Below, in pieces: positions 7,880 through 17,571 of a DNA stretch of 64,000 nucleotides. Both the position numbers and the translations under genes were made by a program. Origin of the DNA: Flavobacteriales bacterium (GTDB lineage: Bacteria > Bacteroidota > Bacteroidia > Flavobacteriales_F > PHOS-HE28). Below the pieces are notes generated by a model. The model was not told where the DNA came from. It did not search any database and was given only the letters and a program-made list of their open reading frames with translations. The stretch covers positions 62,001 to 126,000 of the forward strand of contig JADIYA010000031.1 in assembly GCA_016705545.1 (NCBI GenBank). The letters run 5' to 3'. Within the stretch, counting starts at the first letter, position 1; the number at the start of each line of letters is the position of its first letter.

Positions 7880-10235
7880 GGCAGCTGCTGCACCCGCGTA
7901 TTCGTGGGCACGCTGCCGCCGATGTTCACCAGTATCGGGTCGCGGTCGTTGGGGTCTCCGATGTAACGCACCACGCCATCCATGTTCACATCCTCATTGA
8001 AGTAGCCGCTCACGGTATTGTTGGGCACCGTGCCGCCGATGCGCACCAGGATGGGGTCGCGGTCATTCGGGTCACCCGTGTAAGCCAGGCCCGCGCTGAA
8101 ATCAGTGTTGCCTGACCACATCACCAAGTTGCCGCCGATGTCCTTGCGGGCATCAGAGCCCCATGTGGCGGTGGCCGCCGATGTGAAGTTGATGGCCAGG
8201 GGCACGGCGCTGAGCGATTGCGCCGTGGCGGTCATGATGCCCAAATGGTTGCGGTGGCGCACCGCCACATAATAGCTGCCTGGAGGGGCGTTCATCACCA
8301 CGGCACCGGTGCCGTTCATCTCCACCACGTCGCCATCGCGCTGCAATAACGCAGCGCGGCTGGTGACCACGGTCGAAGGATTGGCCGAATTGCGCAGTTC
8401 CAAGATCACCCAGTCAACGATGGCGTTGTTGCCCGTGACCGCGAGCACTGGTGCCGTGGTTGATTCGCTTCCTCCGCCATTCGTGAAGCCGTAGCCCAGC
8501 GTCGAGAAAGGCTGCACCAGCGGGATGATCCTGCGCTGCGCAGGCCATCGTTCATAAAGCCACCACCCGCGTAAGGCCCTTCGAGCAGCACGCGCGGCGA
8601 CACGCTGACATTCTGCGGCGTGAAGGAGAACTTGAAGATCCGCGTGCTCCAGGCGGTGGATACGTTGAATTTGGCCGTGCCCCAAAAGCTCTGGTCGGCT
8701 GGATCCACATCCAGCGAGTTGTAGTCGCCATAGCGGTTGCTGGCGTTGCGGCTGGTGCCGGCCACGATACTGGTCTCGGCGAAGGTCATCTGGCCCAAGG
8801 GGTCGCTTGCGTAGCGGCCCGTGTAACGGATGCTCGGATATACCGTGGAGCTCGACACATTATAGGCAAGGCCGATGTCGCCATTGGCGTTGATCGCGAT
8901 GCTCGACATCCAACGGTTAGCGGCATCCGGGGAGTAGGTGCCCTGCTGATGGATGGCCCATGGGTTCGCCAGCGCTGTCCTGCGCAATTCGTACCAGCGC
9001 ACACCGGCCCGATCGGTTTGGGTAACATCGGTCACATGGCTGCAGGCGATTGATTCGTGCGTTCCGAAGTTGCGATAGATCGCCCGGTTCATGATCACTT
9101 CGCGCAGCGGATCGAGCGTGGTGGCGGTGCCTGGTTGCGGAATGCAATTGAAGGCCTGGTAACCGCAGAGCTCGGTGTCGAATGGCTGGGTATTCAGCAG
9201 GACAGGGCCCGATAGCACCGAGTTCGCCGGCGTGGTGAAATTCACGGTAAGCGACCACAGCTCCAAGCGGTCGTTGGGGATGGCGGCGCCCCAGCCATCG
9301 TCGGCCATGCGCATGAATTGGCCGGGCGCGCCTGCGGGCGGGGCGGGACCGCCATCGTGCGTGATGGGCGTTGTGGCCTGGAATCCGAGGGTGGGCACAT
9401 CAGGCACCGTGAAGCGTTGCGCAGTGGCGCTGAGGCCTTGGAGCATGCGCGTGCGATCCAAGGCATAGGTGGCCGATTGTGACTCGTTGGTGGTGATCAG
9501 GTACATGGTGCTCCAAACGGCGTACTTCGGGTAGTCCGGGAAGCTGGGTGCCGTGAAACTGTATGCATACCAAGTGCCGGTTGGGTCCGGAGTTGTGGAG
9601 ATGGCCACGATCATCCGGTTTCCGCTGCTGCTGAATTCGCTCATGAGCCAGCGGTCGGCCAGCGCATCGTAGAGCACGATGGGGTCGCCCAGGCCACTGT
9701 AGCTGGTGATGCCCCCGATGGCGTTCACGAAGTTGTCCAGGTAGGTCTGCGCGCCAAGGGCGTTGCCGCTCTTGTCGAAGATGCGGAAATAGGCGCCAGA
9801 GCCGCCATTGATCATCTGGATCACGTGATTCGGGCCCACGTCGAGGCAGGGATCAGCAGGGTTCACGCTCGTGTAGCCCTGTCCGTTGATGGTGATGTCG
9901 AGGGCGCGGCCCTTATCGCGCTCGCCGAATTCGCGCTGCCAGATGGGATCGTCACCATAGGGGAGAGAATTCGGATTCATCTTCTGATGGAGGCGTGATG
10001 CCTTGAGCCCCGGAGGCCTGCCGGTGTTGATGAGCAGCCCCTTTTCGTCACGCACGGCCTCATCGGGGAAGGACCGCGAGGCGTCCCAATCGCGATAGGC
10101 CACGGTCTCTCCGAAGAAGACCATCTCCTGGACCTCGGCGTTACGGTACTCTCTGGGTTCTTGAGCACTGACTGGATTCATTCCAGCCATGAGCAGCGCA
10201 CCGGTCAGCAGAACATTTTTCATGGAGAGGTTCAT
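7876..10235 (-). CDS. Large secreted protein with shared C-terminal module; frameshifted
   Basis: A signal peptide ends at VSAQ (start ATG 10235; an ATG at 10223 is possible). About 540 residues of unrecognised exoprotein follow, with motifs such as DPCLDVGPNHVIQM, GDPIVLYDALADRWLMSEF and SIAINANGDIGLAYN that suggest beta-propeller blades. The C-terminal 240 residues match those of the next two genes (LLEGPY, TGNNAIVDW, LLQRDGDVV, VAVRHRNHLG, NDRDPILVNIGG). Near 8531 the reading frame breaks inside GGATC: the upstream frame runs into unrelated sequence, while the next frame continues with IIPLVQPFSTLGY exactly as the paralogues do. One missing base explains it, so it is either a sequencing error or a real inactivation that removes the tail. 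No classical T9SS domain is present. Confidence 0.75.
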
Positions 10236-10339
10236 TGTTTCAAGTGTCCAGTCAGGGACAAAAATCGAGGAATACCCTCATCACGGCGGGGCATTCCTCT
10301 ATTCCAGTGGACGGTGGCCTGTGGATAACTCGCACAAGC

Positions 10340-13018
10340 TCAGGGCAGCTGCGCTTGTCGCACCGCGGTTGGCACGCTGCCGCCGATATTCACGAGGATC
10401 GGGTCGCGGTCGTTGAGCGTGCCGGTATAGCTCACCACGCCATCCAAGTTCACATCCTCCAGGTAGTAACCGATCACCGTATTGGTAGGAACGCTTCCGC
10501 CGATGCGCACCAGGATGGGGTCCCGGTCATTGGGGGCGCCGGTATAGGCGAGCGTATTGTCGGCATTACAGTTCCCAGCCCAGAGCACAAGTGCCGATCC
10601 AATGGTCTTGCGTGCTTCAGTGCCGTAGGTCGTGGTCGCGGCAACAGTGAAATCGACCGTTGTTGCCGTTCCGCTGAGCGCGCGCGTAGTAGCGGTCATG
10701 GCACCGAGATGGTTGCGGTGCAGCACAGCCACGTGATAGTTGCCGGCGGAAGCGGTGAAGGCCACTGCGGAGCTGCCGTCCATGTCCACCACATCACCAT
10801 CGCGTTGCACCAGCGCGCAGCGCGTGGCGATGACCGGATAGCCGGCCGTGGTGCCTCGCAATTGCAGGAAGACCCAATCGACGATGGCGTTGTTGCCGGT
10901 GGTGTTCAGCACGTTGGCATTGATGGTCTCGCCACCGCTGCCGAAATGCGTGAACCCCAGCGCGGTGAAAGGCTCTGTGGCAGGGACCAGCGCTGCGGTA
11001 CGCAACGCATCGCTCATGATCGGGCCGGTTCCGTATGGACCTTCAAGGAACACCTTCGGCGCTGCCAGGATCGATTGCGTGACGCAGAAGGAGTGCGTGG
11101 TAGAGGCTCCGGTGAAGTTCGCATTGCTCACGAGGGTGTTGTTCTGCGCATCACGAAGCGTGAAGCTCCCAGCTCCGAAGGCGCAGCAGATGCCATCGCC
11201 CCAACTGTCGTAGACAACGAGCTCGTGGCAGCCGTTCGGCACGCACACCACGATCGGAGGCTGCGGATACACGCCGTTCGAGGCCTGGGTGGTGTACGGC
11301 CCGCCGCTGGCCATGATATTCGAGCCATTGCGGATCACCCAGGTGGTCTCCGATCCGTAGCGATCAAGATTCAGTTGCAGGGTGAGGGAGTTGGGGCCGT
11401 AGGTGATGTTGCTGGTACTGGTGTTGTTCGCCAGATTCTGGTCGGTGCTACCGTTAGGTGCGCTCACCGTGGCGGTGAACGTGAGGTATCCGCTGGGCAG
11501 GCTCACTGTTCCGATTGCTACGTCGGTGCTGGCACCGCTCACGAGGCTGCCTGTCCAAGGGATGTTGCCCGATGCCCCGCCGCTGATGGACCACGCAAGC
11601 TGGAAGCTGGTGAGGGTGGTGAGGCCGCCGTTGCGTACAGTGACGATAGGGCTGATGCTGCCCGAGCAATTATTTCCGCTGGCACCGGTGATGCCGGTCA
11701 CTTGCGCATCGAGTGCGAGCGTGGCTGCGTTGGGGTCCCAGCCATCGAGCGTATTGCCGCAGCTGCCGAGATAGGTTGAGAGCGACGTCCAGCTTGTGGA
11801 GAACTTACCGAAGTAATCGTTCACGTTGTTGCTGCAGCTCGCCTCGCCGCCATAGAGCTGACCGATGATGCGCTTGCTCTGGTTCCATAGGCCGCTGCCA
11901 CTGCTTCCAGGTTCCGTGGTGCCATCCTCCCAAGCGGCGATGCGCCAACAGGTGGCGCTCCCGTAAGTGGCGGTCGTAGCGGCATTCACGTCGAAGCTGA
12001 TCTTCTTGATGTCACCGCTGGGGTGATGGATGCAGGTGCTGCTGGTGGGTGCCGTTCCACTGCGGTCCCAGCCGCTGTAGTACACACCGTAGCCCGCAGG
12101 AGGTGCACTGCTCAATTGCAAGAGAGCCACGTCGCTGCCAGCATTATTCACCAGATGCGTGGCGCCGCTAACCGTCTGATTGGTGGGGCCATTGAGGTTC
12201 TGGTTGCACACGGAACTCTGCCAATTGAACCGGAATACCCAAGTGCTCACATTGGTGACCGGGCTGGGCAGGCAGTGGCGTGCGGTGAGGAAGTAAGGCG
12301 TGCCGTTCTGCGCGCAGTTGTTGAGCAAGGTGCCGGTGCAGATGCCGCTTCCGCCCACCACGATCATGGCTACGCTGCGGATCTGGTCGTCCCACGGATC
12401 GCCTTCCGGGCATACCACGTTGTTGTTGCATGAGCCGCTCTCGCCCAGCGCGCGGGCATAACCGAAAACATCGCGATAGCCGTGCGTGACCTGGCCGATC
12501 CGCAGCCGGCCGATGGGCCCTTTGGCAGGCACCTGGTACTCCACGATGATGCGGTCGCCGCGCATGGGCTGCACGCCGAGCACTCCGCCCACGCTGTTCT
12601 CGTGCGTGAACGCGCCGATATGGTCTCCGTGGCCGTTGATCACGAACACGCGGGCACAAAGCGGCAGGTGGTATTCATGGAACTCGAAGTTGATGCTGAT
12701 CGCGCCCGGGCATTCGATCTCCATGCGCCACACCCGCGTGCCATCCTCGAGCAATCCCCAAGTGCCGCTGTTGCCGAGGTCGAAGTCGACCGCGTGGTTG
12801 AAGCCGAAGCGGTAGGGAGTGCCCTTGTCCTGATCGTTGATCGCGTCCTGCACGGAGAGTTCGGCGAGGTTGGGTGCCGGGAGGGCGGTGCCTTCGATCG
12901 GCGGCAGGCTGTTGCCGCGAGAGATGGTCAATGGCGTTCCGCCATGTTCGACCTGCGCGCTTGCTGTGAGTGACGCCAGAAGGAGGCAGGTCAGGGTTGC
13001 GAGTTCCAGGTTACGCAT
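10340..13018 (-). CDS. Secreted lysyl-endopeptidase-like serine protease with shared C-terminal module
   Basis: 892 residues with a signal peptide ending at ASAQ. A prodomain-like region (RFGFNHAVDFDLGNSGTWG) precedes a trypsin-fold protease. The triad is visible: His in FLTARHCL (about H248), Asp in GSDVALLQL (about D296), Ser in EPGSSGSGL (about S373). CxGTLLNNC and many cysteines resemble lysyl endopeptidase (Achromobacter protease I) relatives. A CARDB-like domain follows (residues about 440-560), then a proprotein-convertase P-like or Ig-like segment with YDSWGDGICCAFG, then the C-terminal module shared with both neighbours. It lies 36 bp downstream of the lysyl-oxidase gene and probably shares its transcript. 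Lys specificity is not proven. Confidence 0.85.
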   Translation of the reverse strand: MRNLELATLTCLLLASLTASAQVEHGGTPLTISRGNSLPPIEGTALPAPNLAELSVQDAINDQDKGTPYRFGFNHAVDFDLGNSGTWGLLEDGTRVWRMEIECPGAISINFEFHEYHLPLCARVFVINGHGDHIGAFTHENSVGGVLGVQPMRGDRIIVEYQVPAKGPIGRLRIGQVTHGYRDVFGYARALGESGSCNNNVVCPEGDPWDDQIRSVAMIVVGGSGICTGTLLNNCAQNGTPYFLTARHCLPSPVTNVSTWVFRFNWQSSVCNQNLNGPTNQTVSGATHLVNNAGSDVALLQLSSAPPAGYGVYYSGWDRSGTAPTSSTCIHHPSGDIKKISFDVNAATTATYGSATCWRIAAWEDGTTEPGSSGSGLWNQSKRIIGQLYGGEASCSNNVNDYFGKFSTSWTSLSTYLGSCGNTLDGWDPNAATLALDAQVTGITGASGNNCSGSISPIVTVRNGGLTTLTSFQLAWSISGGASGNIPWTGSLVSGASTDVAIGTVSLPSGYLTFTATVSAPNGSTDQNLANNTSTSNITYGPNSLTLQLNLDRYGSETTWVIRNGSNIMASGGPYTTQASNGVYPQPPIVVCVPNGCHELVVYDSWGDGICCAFGAGSFTLRDAQNNTLVSNANFTGASTTHSFCVTQSILAAPKVFLEGPYGTGPIMSDALRTAALVPATEPFTALGFTHFGSGGETINANVLNTTGNNAIVDWVFLQLRGTTAGYPVIATRCALVQRDGDVVDMDGSSAVAFTASAGNYHVAVLHRNHLGAMTATTRALSGTATTVDFTVAATTTYGTEARKTIGSALVLWAGNCNADNTLAYTGAPNDRDPILVRIGGSVPTNTVIGYYLEDVNLDGVVSYTGTLNDRDPILVNIGGSVPTAVRQAQLP

Positions 13019-13054
13019 GGGTTCGGGGATTGTGCGTTGCTTGGCTTCACTAGG

Positions 13055-16000
13055 TCAGGGAAGTTGCTCGATCCGCACGGCTGTAGGCAGCACGCCGCCA
13101 ATGTTCACCAGGATCGGGTCACGGTCGTTCGCCGTACCGGTGTACTTCACAGCCCCGCTCAGGTTCACATCCTCGAGGTAATAGCCGTTCACGCTGTTCG
13201 TCGGCACGCTCCCGCCGATACGTACCAGGATCGGGTCGCGGTCATTGCCGGTGCCGATGTACATGAGCATGTTATCGCCGAAGACGTTACCGGCCCACAG
13301 CTTCAATGTTCCGTCTTCGCTCTTGCGCGCTTCGGTACCGTATGTGAGCGTGGCCGCGGACCTGAAATCGACCGTGATCGGCGTTGTGCTGATGGCCAGC
13401 GGTGCCGCGGTCATGGCACCGAGGTGATTCCGATGGCGCACGGCCACGTGGTAGTTGCCGGGCGGCACTTGCACCAGTACGGGCGATGAGCCATCCATGC
13501 CCACCACGTCGCCATCGCGCTGAAGCAGCGCCGTGCGGGTGCCCACCACTTGCGCAGGCGTGGTCGAAGACCGCAGTTCCACCACTACATGGTCCACGAT
13601 GGCATTTGAACCGCTGATCCCCAGCACGCCCGTGGCGATCTGCTCGCCACCGCCTCCGTTCAGGTGCGGGTAGCCCATGGCGGTGTAGGGCTCAAGTGCC
13701 GGAAGGAAGCCTCCCAAGCGCAGGTCGTCGCGCATCATCGGCGGATTGGCCGTGGCGTCGTATGGCCCTTCAAGCCAGAGTTGCGGGCGCAGCGCCACGG
13801 TGTTCGGAACAGTGAGGCAGCCGCCGTTCACGCTTGTGATCATGTTATTGCCGTCGGGGTTCACGATGTCCTGTATCGCACTGATGCAGATCTCCGCGCC
13901 GGTGAGCGATACGTATGTGATCCGCGCCAACGGCACGAAGCCGCTGTTCTTGACCAAAGAGCTGTCCAGGTAGCAGATGCCGATCACCTTGTTGCCGCCG
14001 AGCGTGGTGCTCATGCTGATGTCGCCCGCCAGGTTCGGTGCGAGGTTAGCGGCGCTCTGGATGGTGAGCCCATTGACCGTGAATTCGTAGGCCATCACGC
14101 GCGCGTCGGGGTTGCGGATCATCACGTCCACGGTCTTGTTCACCGGATTGAAGTTGGCGAGGCTCAATTCGGCCTGTTCGGCGGTGGTGAAGCCGCGCGG
14201 GAAATCGAACCATGGGTGGTAATGCAGCACATGGCCGTTGGCATCATGCGATGCTTGCTGCGTGTAGGCATACACCATGAGCGAGGCGTCGGTCACGGTC
14301 ACCTCGCCATCGTTGTTCAGGTCGTTGCACGACGATGGTGAGATATCGTTCCCGAGGATCTGTTGCACATAGGCCATGGCGTCGGCTTGGGTCTGCTGGC
14401 CCTCGCCGGTGAGGTCGCCACGCTTGGTGGGCCCGTTGCATACGCCGTTGCAATCGAGGCGCGCATCGCCGTAGGCTTGTCCCATGCAATCGGTCCAAGT
14501 GGGGCATGGTGTTACCTGTGTGAAACTTGGCACATTCTGCGCATTGCGCGTGATGTTGATGCACACCTGCGCGAAGTTGTTGCTGTAGCTCACCTCATGG
14601 CGCCCCAGCGCATCGGGCGCCTGCTGCCAGTTGGTGCGCAGTACCAGGGTGTAGGTGCCGTTCGGCACATCGGTGATGTCGATCCAGTTGCAGGTGGTGC
14701 CGGTGCCGTACTCGTCGAAGCAGCCGGCGGTGATGCCCATGTTGCTGCAGCCGAACTGGCCGGTGTGCCCCGGGGTGCATCCGACATCGATCACGCAATA
14801 GCCATTCTTGAAGCCGGCAGGGATCGCATTGTTCGCCTGGTCGAAGAGAAGGTAATCGGCATACCCCGCATAATGCGCGTGGCCGTGGCAGTTGTTCGTG
14901 TTGAACATCTGTGGCTGTGATCCGGGGCTGCCGATGTAGTAATCGGTGGCTCCGATGTTGTTGATGCGCGTGGCGAAGCGCAGCACATACCGGGATCCGA
15001 GTGCGCGCACGCAACCTTCGGTCGGGGCGCAACCATCGGTGATGGTGACCTGCTGCAAGGTGAGCGTGCTCTGCAATCGCGGCTGGTCCATGGTGAGGTC
15101 CGGGCCATTGGGGCAGCTGGGATTCGGATAGAAGATGCAGCAGTCCGCGCAGGGCACAGTGGCCAAGGGCTCGTAGTTGCAGCTCACCGGGTTCATGCAG
15201 CCGGTGACAGGGCCGAGGTAGATGATGCTGAAGGTGACCGTGCTCCCGCAGCCCACGGTTGCCGTGTTGTGCCCTACGCGCAGGCGGTGGAGGGTGCCGC
15301 CCGGCATGTTGGCATTCACCACGGCCTGTATGCCGCAGCCTCCATCGTTGTCATCGGCGAAGGTGGCGCCTTCCACGCCGCTGCTCAGCACGATGCTCCC
15401 GCAAGCCATGTCATAGATCCAGAGCCGGGTGTCGCACGCGTTGCTTCCGCAGGTGGTGATCTGGTACTGACCGGTCTGCGGTGGCGTGAAGGTGTACCAT
15501 TGCTCAAGCATCGTGGTGGTGGCGGTGGCGAGCGTTTGCGGATAGATCCCGGTAAGAGACGCCAGGGTGATGGGCACGGCCGTGCTGCACGCGAAGCCTG
15601 CAGGGCAGTTGAAGGTGGTCTCCTCAAAGCTGCCGAACTGACCGCCCTGCTTCATCAACGCGCCATCGAACCACACGAAGTACTGCCCGTAGCCGTAGGT
15701 GTTGTGCCAGATGCCATCGCCCACGGAGTCGTTGATCCGGAACACCATGCAGGTATTCTGCGGCACGCAAATGCTGCTGCTCGTGGTGCCGCTGGCCAGG
15801 GTGGCTCCGGTGCTCGCGTTCTTCAGTGTCCAACTGGTCTCGCCGGGATAGCTGTCGTGGAAGATGTCGATGCGCACGCGCTTCTGGCCGGCGGGACAGC
15901 TATAGTCGCAGCTTCCGTTGTTCACGTTCACGCTCGCGCTGTAGTTCGCGGCGGTGGTTTCGCTGCAGCCGAAAACGGGCGTGAGGTTGCCAACGAACAC

Positions 16001-16591
16001 ATCATCGAGGGCGATGTCGCTCAGCTGCCCGCTTCCCGTGATGGCCCGGAAGCGGATCTTCAAGTTCGTCTGTCCGGCGTAGGGGGCCAGGCTCAGCCAG
16101 CCTTGCTTCCAATAGATGCCTTGATCGCCGCTTTGGCTCCACAGGCCCTGGGTAACGGTTCCATTCGCATTGATATCGACGTGCAGGCTGCCCATCTGGC
16201 TGCCGCGCATGTGGTACCAGAAGGTGAGGTATGGCGTGCCGAGCGCGCTGATGTTGAAGCAGGGCGATTCGAGGATGGCGGTCTTGCTCGGGGTGCTGCC
16301 AGTGCCCGCGCTCTCCACGTACATGTACTTGGCGTTGGCCGTGGTGTTGTTCAACGTTCGATCGGTCCATGGCCCGGTGCCGAGTATGGTGCTCCCGTTG
16401 GTGCCGTTGTTGTCAACGTTCCACTCCAGATCGTCACCGCTGAGATTCGTCCAACTCGTGGGTAAGGTGCCGGGTGCGCCCACGGTGCCGCTGGTGAAGG
16501 GCTGATTGTGCGGGAAGCTGGTGATGCACTGGGCCTGCGCGAAAGCCGGTGCAAGAGCAATGAGGAGGAGGGGTAGGGGCTTCAGGTTCAT
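13055..16591 (-). CDS. Secreted multidomain protein with MAM and lysyl oxidase domains
   Basis: 1178 residues from the ATG at 16591 (the open frame continues upstream but a signal peptide ending AQAQ begins here). In order it has a MAM-like jelly roll (about 21-200), Cys-rich CxxxxAxNY motifs (about 205 and 470), and a lysyl-oxidase catalytic domain (about 497-680). A dockerin/EF-hand-like pair follows (about 724-776), then a cohesin-like sandwich (about 795-930), then the C-terminal module shared with the two downstream genes. The oxidase domain has CHGHAH (H569, H571, H573) at the copper site. It also has FKNGYC (K595) and FDEYGTG (Y628), in the positions of the lysine and tyrosine that form the LTQ cofactor in animal LOX, followed by CNWIDITDV. 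Predicted activity is oxidation of peptidyl lysine outside the cell. This is a rare domain in bacteria. Confidence 0.85.
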   Translation of the reverse strand: MNLKPLPLLLIALAPAFAQAQCITSFPHNQPFTSGTVGAPGTLPTSWTNLSGDDLEWNVDNNGTNGSTILGTGPWTDRTLNNTTANAKYMYVESAGTGSTPSKTAILESPCFNISALGTPYLTFWYHMRGSQMGSLHVDINANGTVTQGLWSQSGDQGIYWKQGWLSLAPYAGQTNLKIRFRAITGSGQLSDIALDDVFVGNLTPVFGCSETTAANYSASVNVNNGSCDYSCPAGQKRVRIDIFHDSYPGETSWTLKNASTGATLASGTTSSSICVPQNTCMVFRINDSVGDGIWHNTYGYGQYFVWFDGALMKQGGQFGSFEETTFNCPAGFACSTAVPITLASLTGIYPQTLATATTTMLEQWYTFTPPQTGQYQITTCGSNACDTRLWIYDMACGSIVLSSGVEGATFADDNDGGCGIQAVVNANMPGGTLHRLRVGHNTATVGCGSTVTFSIIYLGPVTGCMNPVSCNYEPLATVPCADCCIFYPNPSCPNGPDLTMDQPRLQSTLTLQQVTITDGCAPTEGCVRALGSRYVLRFATRINNIGATDYYIGSPGSQPQMFNTNNCHGHAHYAGYADYLLFDQANNAIPAGFKNGYCVIDVGCTPGHTGQFGCSNMGITAGCFDEYGTGTTCNWIDITDVPNGTYTLVLRTNWQQAPDALGRHEVSYSNNFAQVCINITRNAQNVPSFTQVTPCPTWTDCMGQAYGDARLDCNGVCNGPTKRGDLTGEGQQTQADAMAYVQQILGNDISPSSCNDLNNDGEVTVTDASLMVYAYTQQASHDANGHVLHYHPWFDFPRGFTTAEQAELSLANFNPVNKTVDVMIRNPDARVMAYEFTVNGLTIQSAANLAPNLAGDISMSTTLGGNKVIGICYLDSSLVKNSGFVPLARITYVSLTGAEICISAIQDIVNPDGNNMITSVNGGCLTVPNTVALRPQLWLEGPYDATANPPMMRDDLRLGGFLPALEPYTAMGYPHLNGGGGEQIATGVLGISGSNAIVDHVVVELRSSTTPAQVVGTRTALLQRDGDVVGMDGSSPVLVQVPPGNYHVAVRHRNHLGAMTAAPLAISTTPITVDFRSAATLTYGTEARKSEDGTLKLWAGNVFGDNMLMYIGTGNDRDPILVRIGGSVPTNSVNGYYLEDVNLSGAVKYTGTANDRDPILVNIGGVLPTAVRIEQLP

Positions 16592-16675
16592 GGCTTGCCG
16601 TTGATTGCCTGCAAAGTATGGGGTCGCCGTTCGCCCTGCAATCGGCTTCGACGGATTCGCGCGAAGATGCGCTCC

Positions 16676-16683
16676 TATCTTCG
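16676..16683 (+). promoter_or_regulatory. -7 promoter element for fabI
   Basis: TATCTTCG fits TAnnTTyG, with the ATG of fabI 19 nt downstream. No convincing -33 element is visible. Confidence 0.5.
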
Positions 16684-16702
16684 CCGCAGACAAAGATTCC
16701 CA

Positions 16703-17521
16703 ATGGCCATCGGACTCCTCAACGGCAAGCGCGGCATCATCAGCGGCGCCCTCAATGAAATGAGCATCGCGTGGAAGGTGGCCGAGCTGGCACATGCCGA
16801 AGGTGCCCGCTTCGTGCTCACCAATGCCCCTGTGGCCATGCGCATGGGCGAGATCAACAAGCTGGCCGAAGCCACTGGGAGCGCGGTGATCGGCGCCGAT
16901 GCCACCAACGACGCTGACCTGGAGAAGCTCTTCGCGGAGGCCACGGCCAAATTGGGCGGCCCCGTGGACTTCGTGCTGCACTCCATCGGCATGAGCCCCA
17001 ACGTGCGCAAGGGCCGCAAGTACGACGACCTGAACTACGAGTGGTACAAGCAGACCCTCGATGTGAGCGCCATGAGCTTCCATCGCATGCTGCAAGCCGC
17101 GCACAAGGCCGATGCCATTGCGCAAGGCGGCTCCGTGGTGGCCCTCACCTATATCGCGGCGCAGCGGGTGTTCCCCGACTACGGCGACATGGCTGATGCC
17201 AAGGCGCTGCTCGAGAGCATCGGTCGCGGTTGGGGCTATCGCTTGGGCAAGGCGAAGGGCATCCGCGTGAACACCGTGAGCCAGAGTCCGACGCTCACCA
17301 CCGCTGGCACGGGAATCAAGGGCTTCGATGGTTTCTTCGGCTTCGCGCAGGAGATGAGTCCGCTTGGCAACGCGCCCGCTGAGGATTGCGCACGCTTCTG
17401 TCTAGCCCTCTTCAGCGACTACACGCGCTGCATCACCATGCAGAACCTCTTCCACGATGGCGGCTTCAGCAGCACCGGCGTCACCCCGGAGGTGATGGCC
17501 AAGTTCGTGAAGGAAGCGTAG
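16703..17521 (+). CDS. fabI: Enoyl-[acyl-carrier-protein] reductase (NADH) FabI
   Basis: 272 residues, the usual FabI size. The N-terminus GLLNGKRGIISGALNEMSIAW is the typical FabI nucleotide-binding loop. SIGMSPNVRKG follows the SDR strand, and the catalytic YxxxxxxK region appears as FPDYGDMADAKALLES. It reduces trans-2-enoyl-ACP in the last step of each fatty-acid elongation cycle. The ATG at 16703 was chosen over upstream in-frame codons because the family begins MAIGLLNGK and a -7 element precedes it. It is divergent from the lysyl-oxidase gene. Confidence 0.93.
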   Translation: MAIGLLNGKRGIISGALNEMSIAWKVAELAHAEGARFVLTNAPVAMRMGEINKLAEATGSAVIGADATNDADLEKLFAEATAKLGGPVDFVLHSIGMSPNVRKGRKYDDLNYEWYKQTLDVSAMSFHRMLQAAHKADAIAQGGSVVALTYIAAQRVFPDYGDMADAKALLESIGRGWGYRLGKAKGIRVNTVSQSPTLTTAGTGIKGFDGFFGFAQEMSPLGNAPAEDCARFCLALFSDYTRCITMQNLFHDGGFSSTGVTPEVMAKFVKEA

Positions 17522-17571
17522 CGTCGGCCGGAACAGGCACCCTACAAGCATCGACTCACCGCGAGACGCGA

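Noticed and set aside
16592..17125. 178-codon N-terminal extension of the lysyl-oxidase protein
   Set aside because: It runs antisense through fabI; the signal peptide at 16591 marks the real start.
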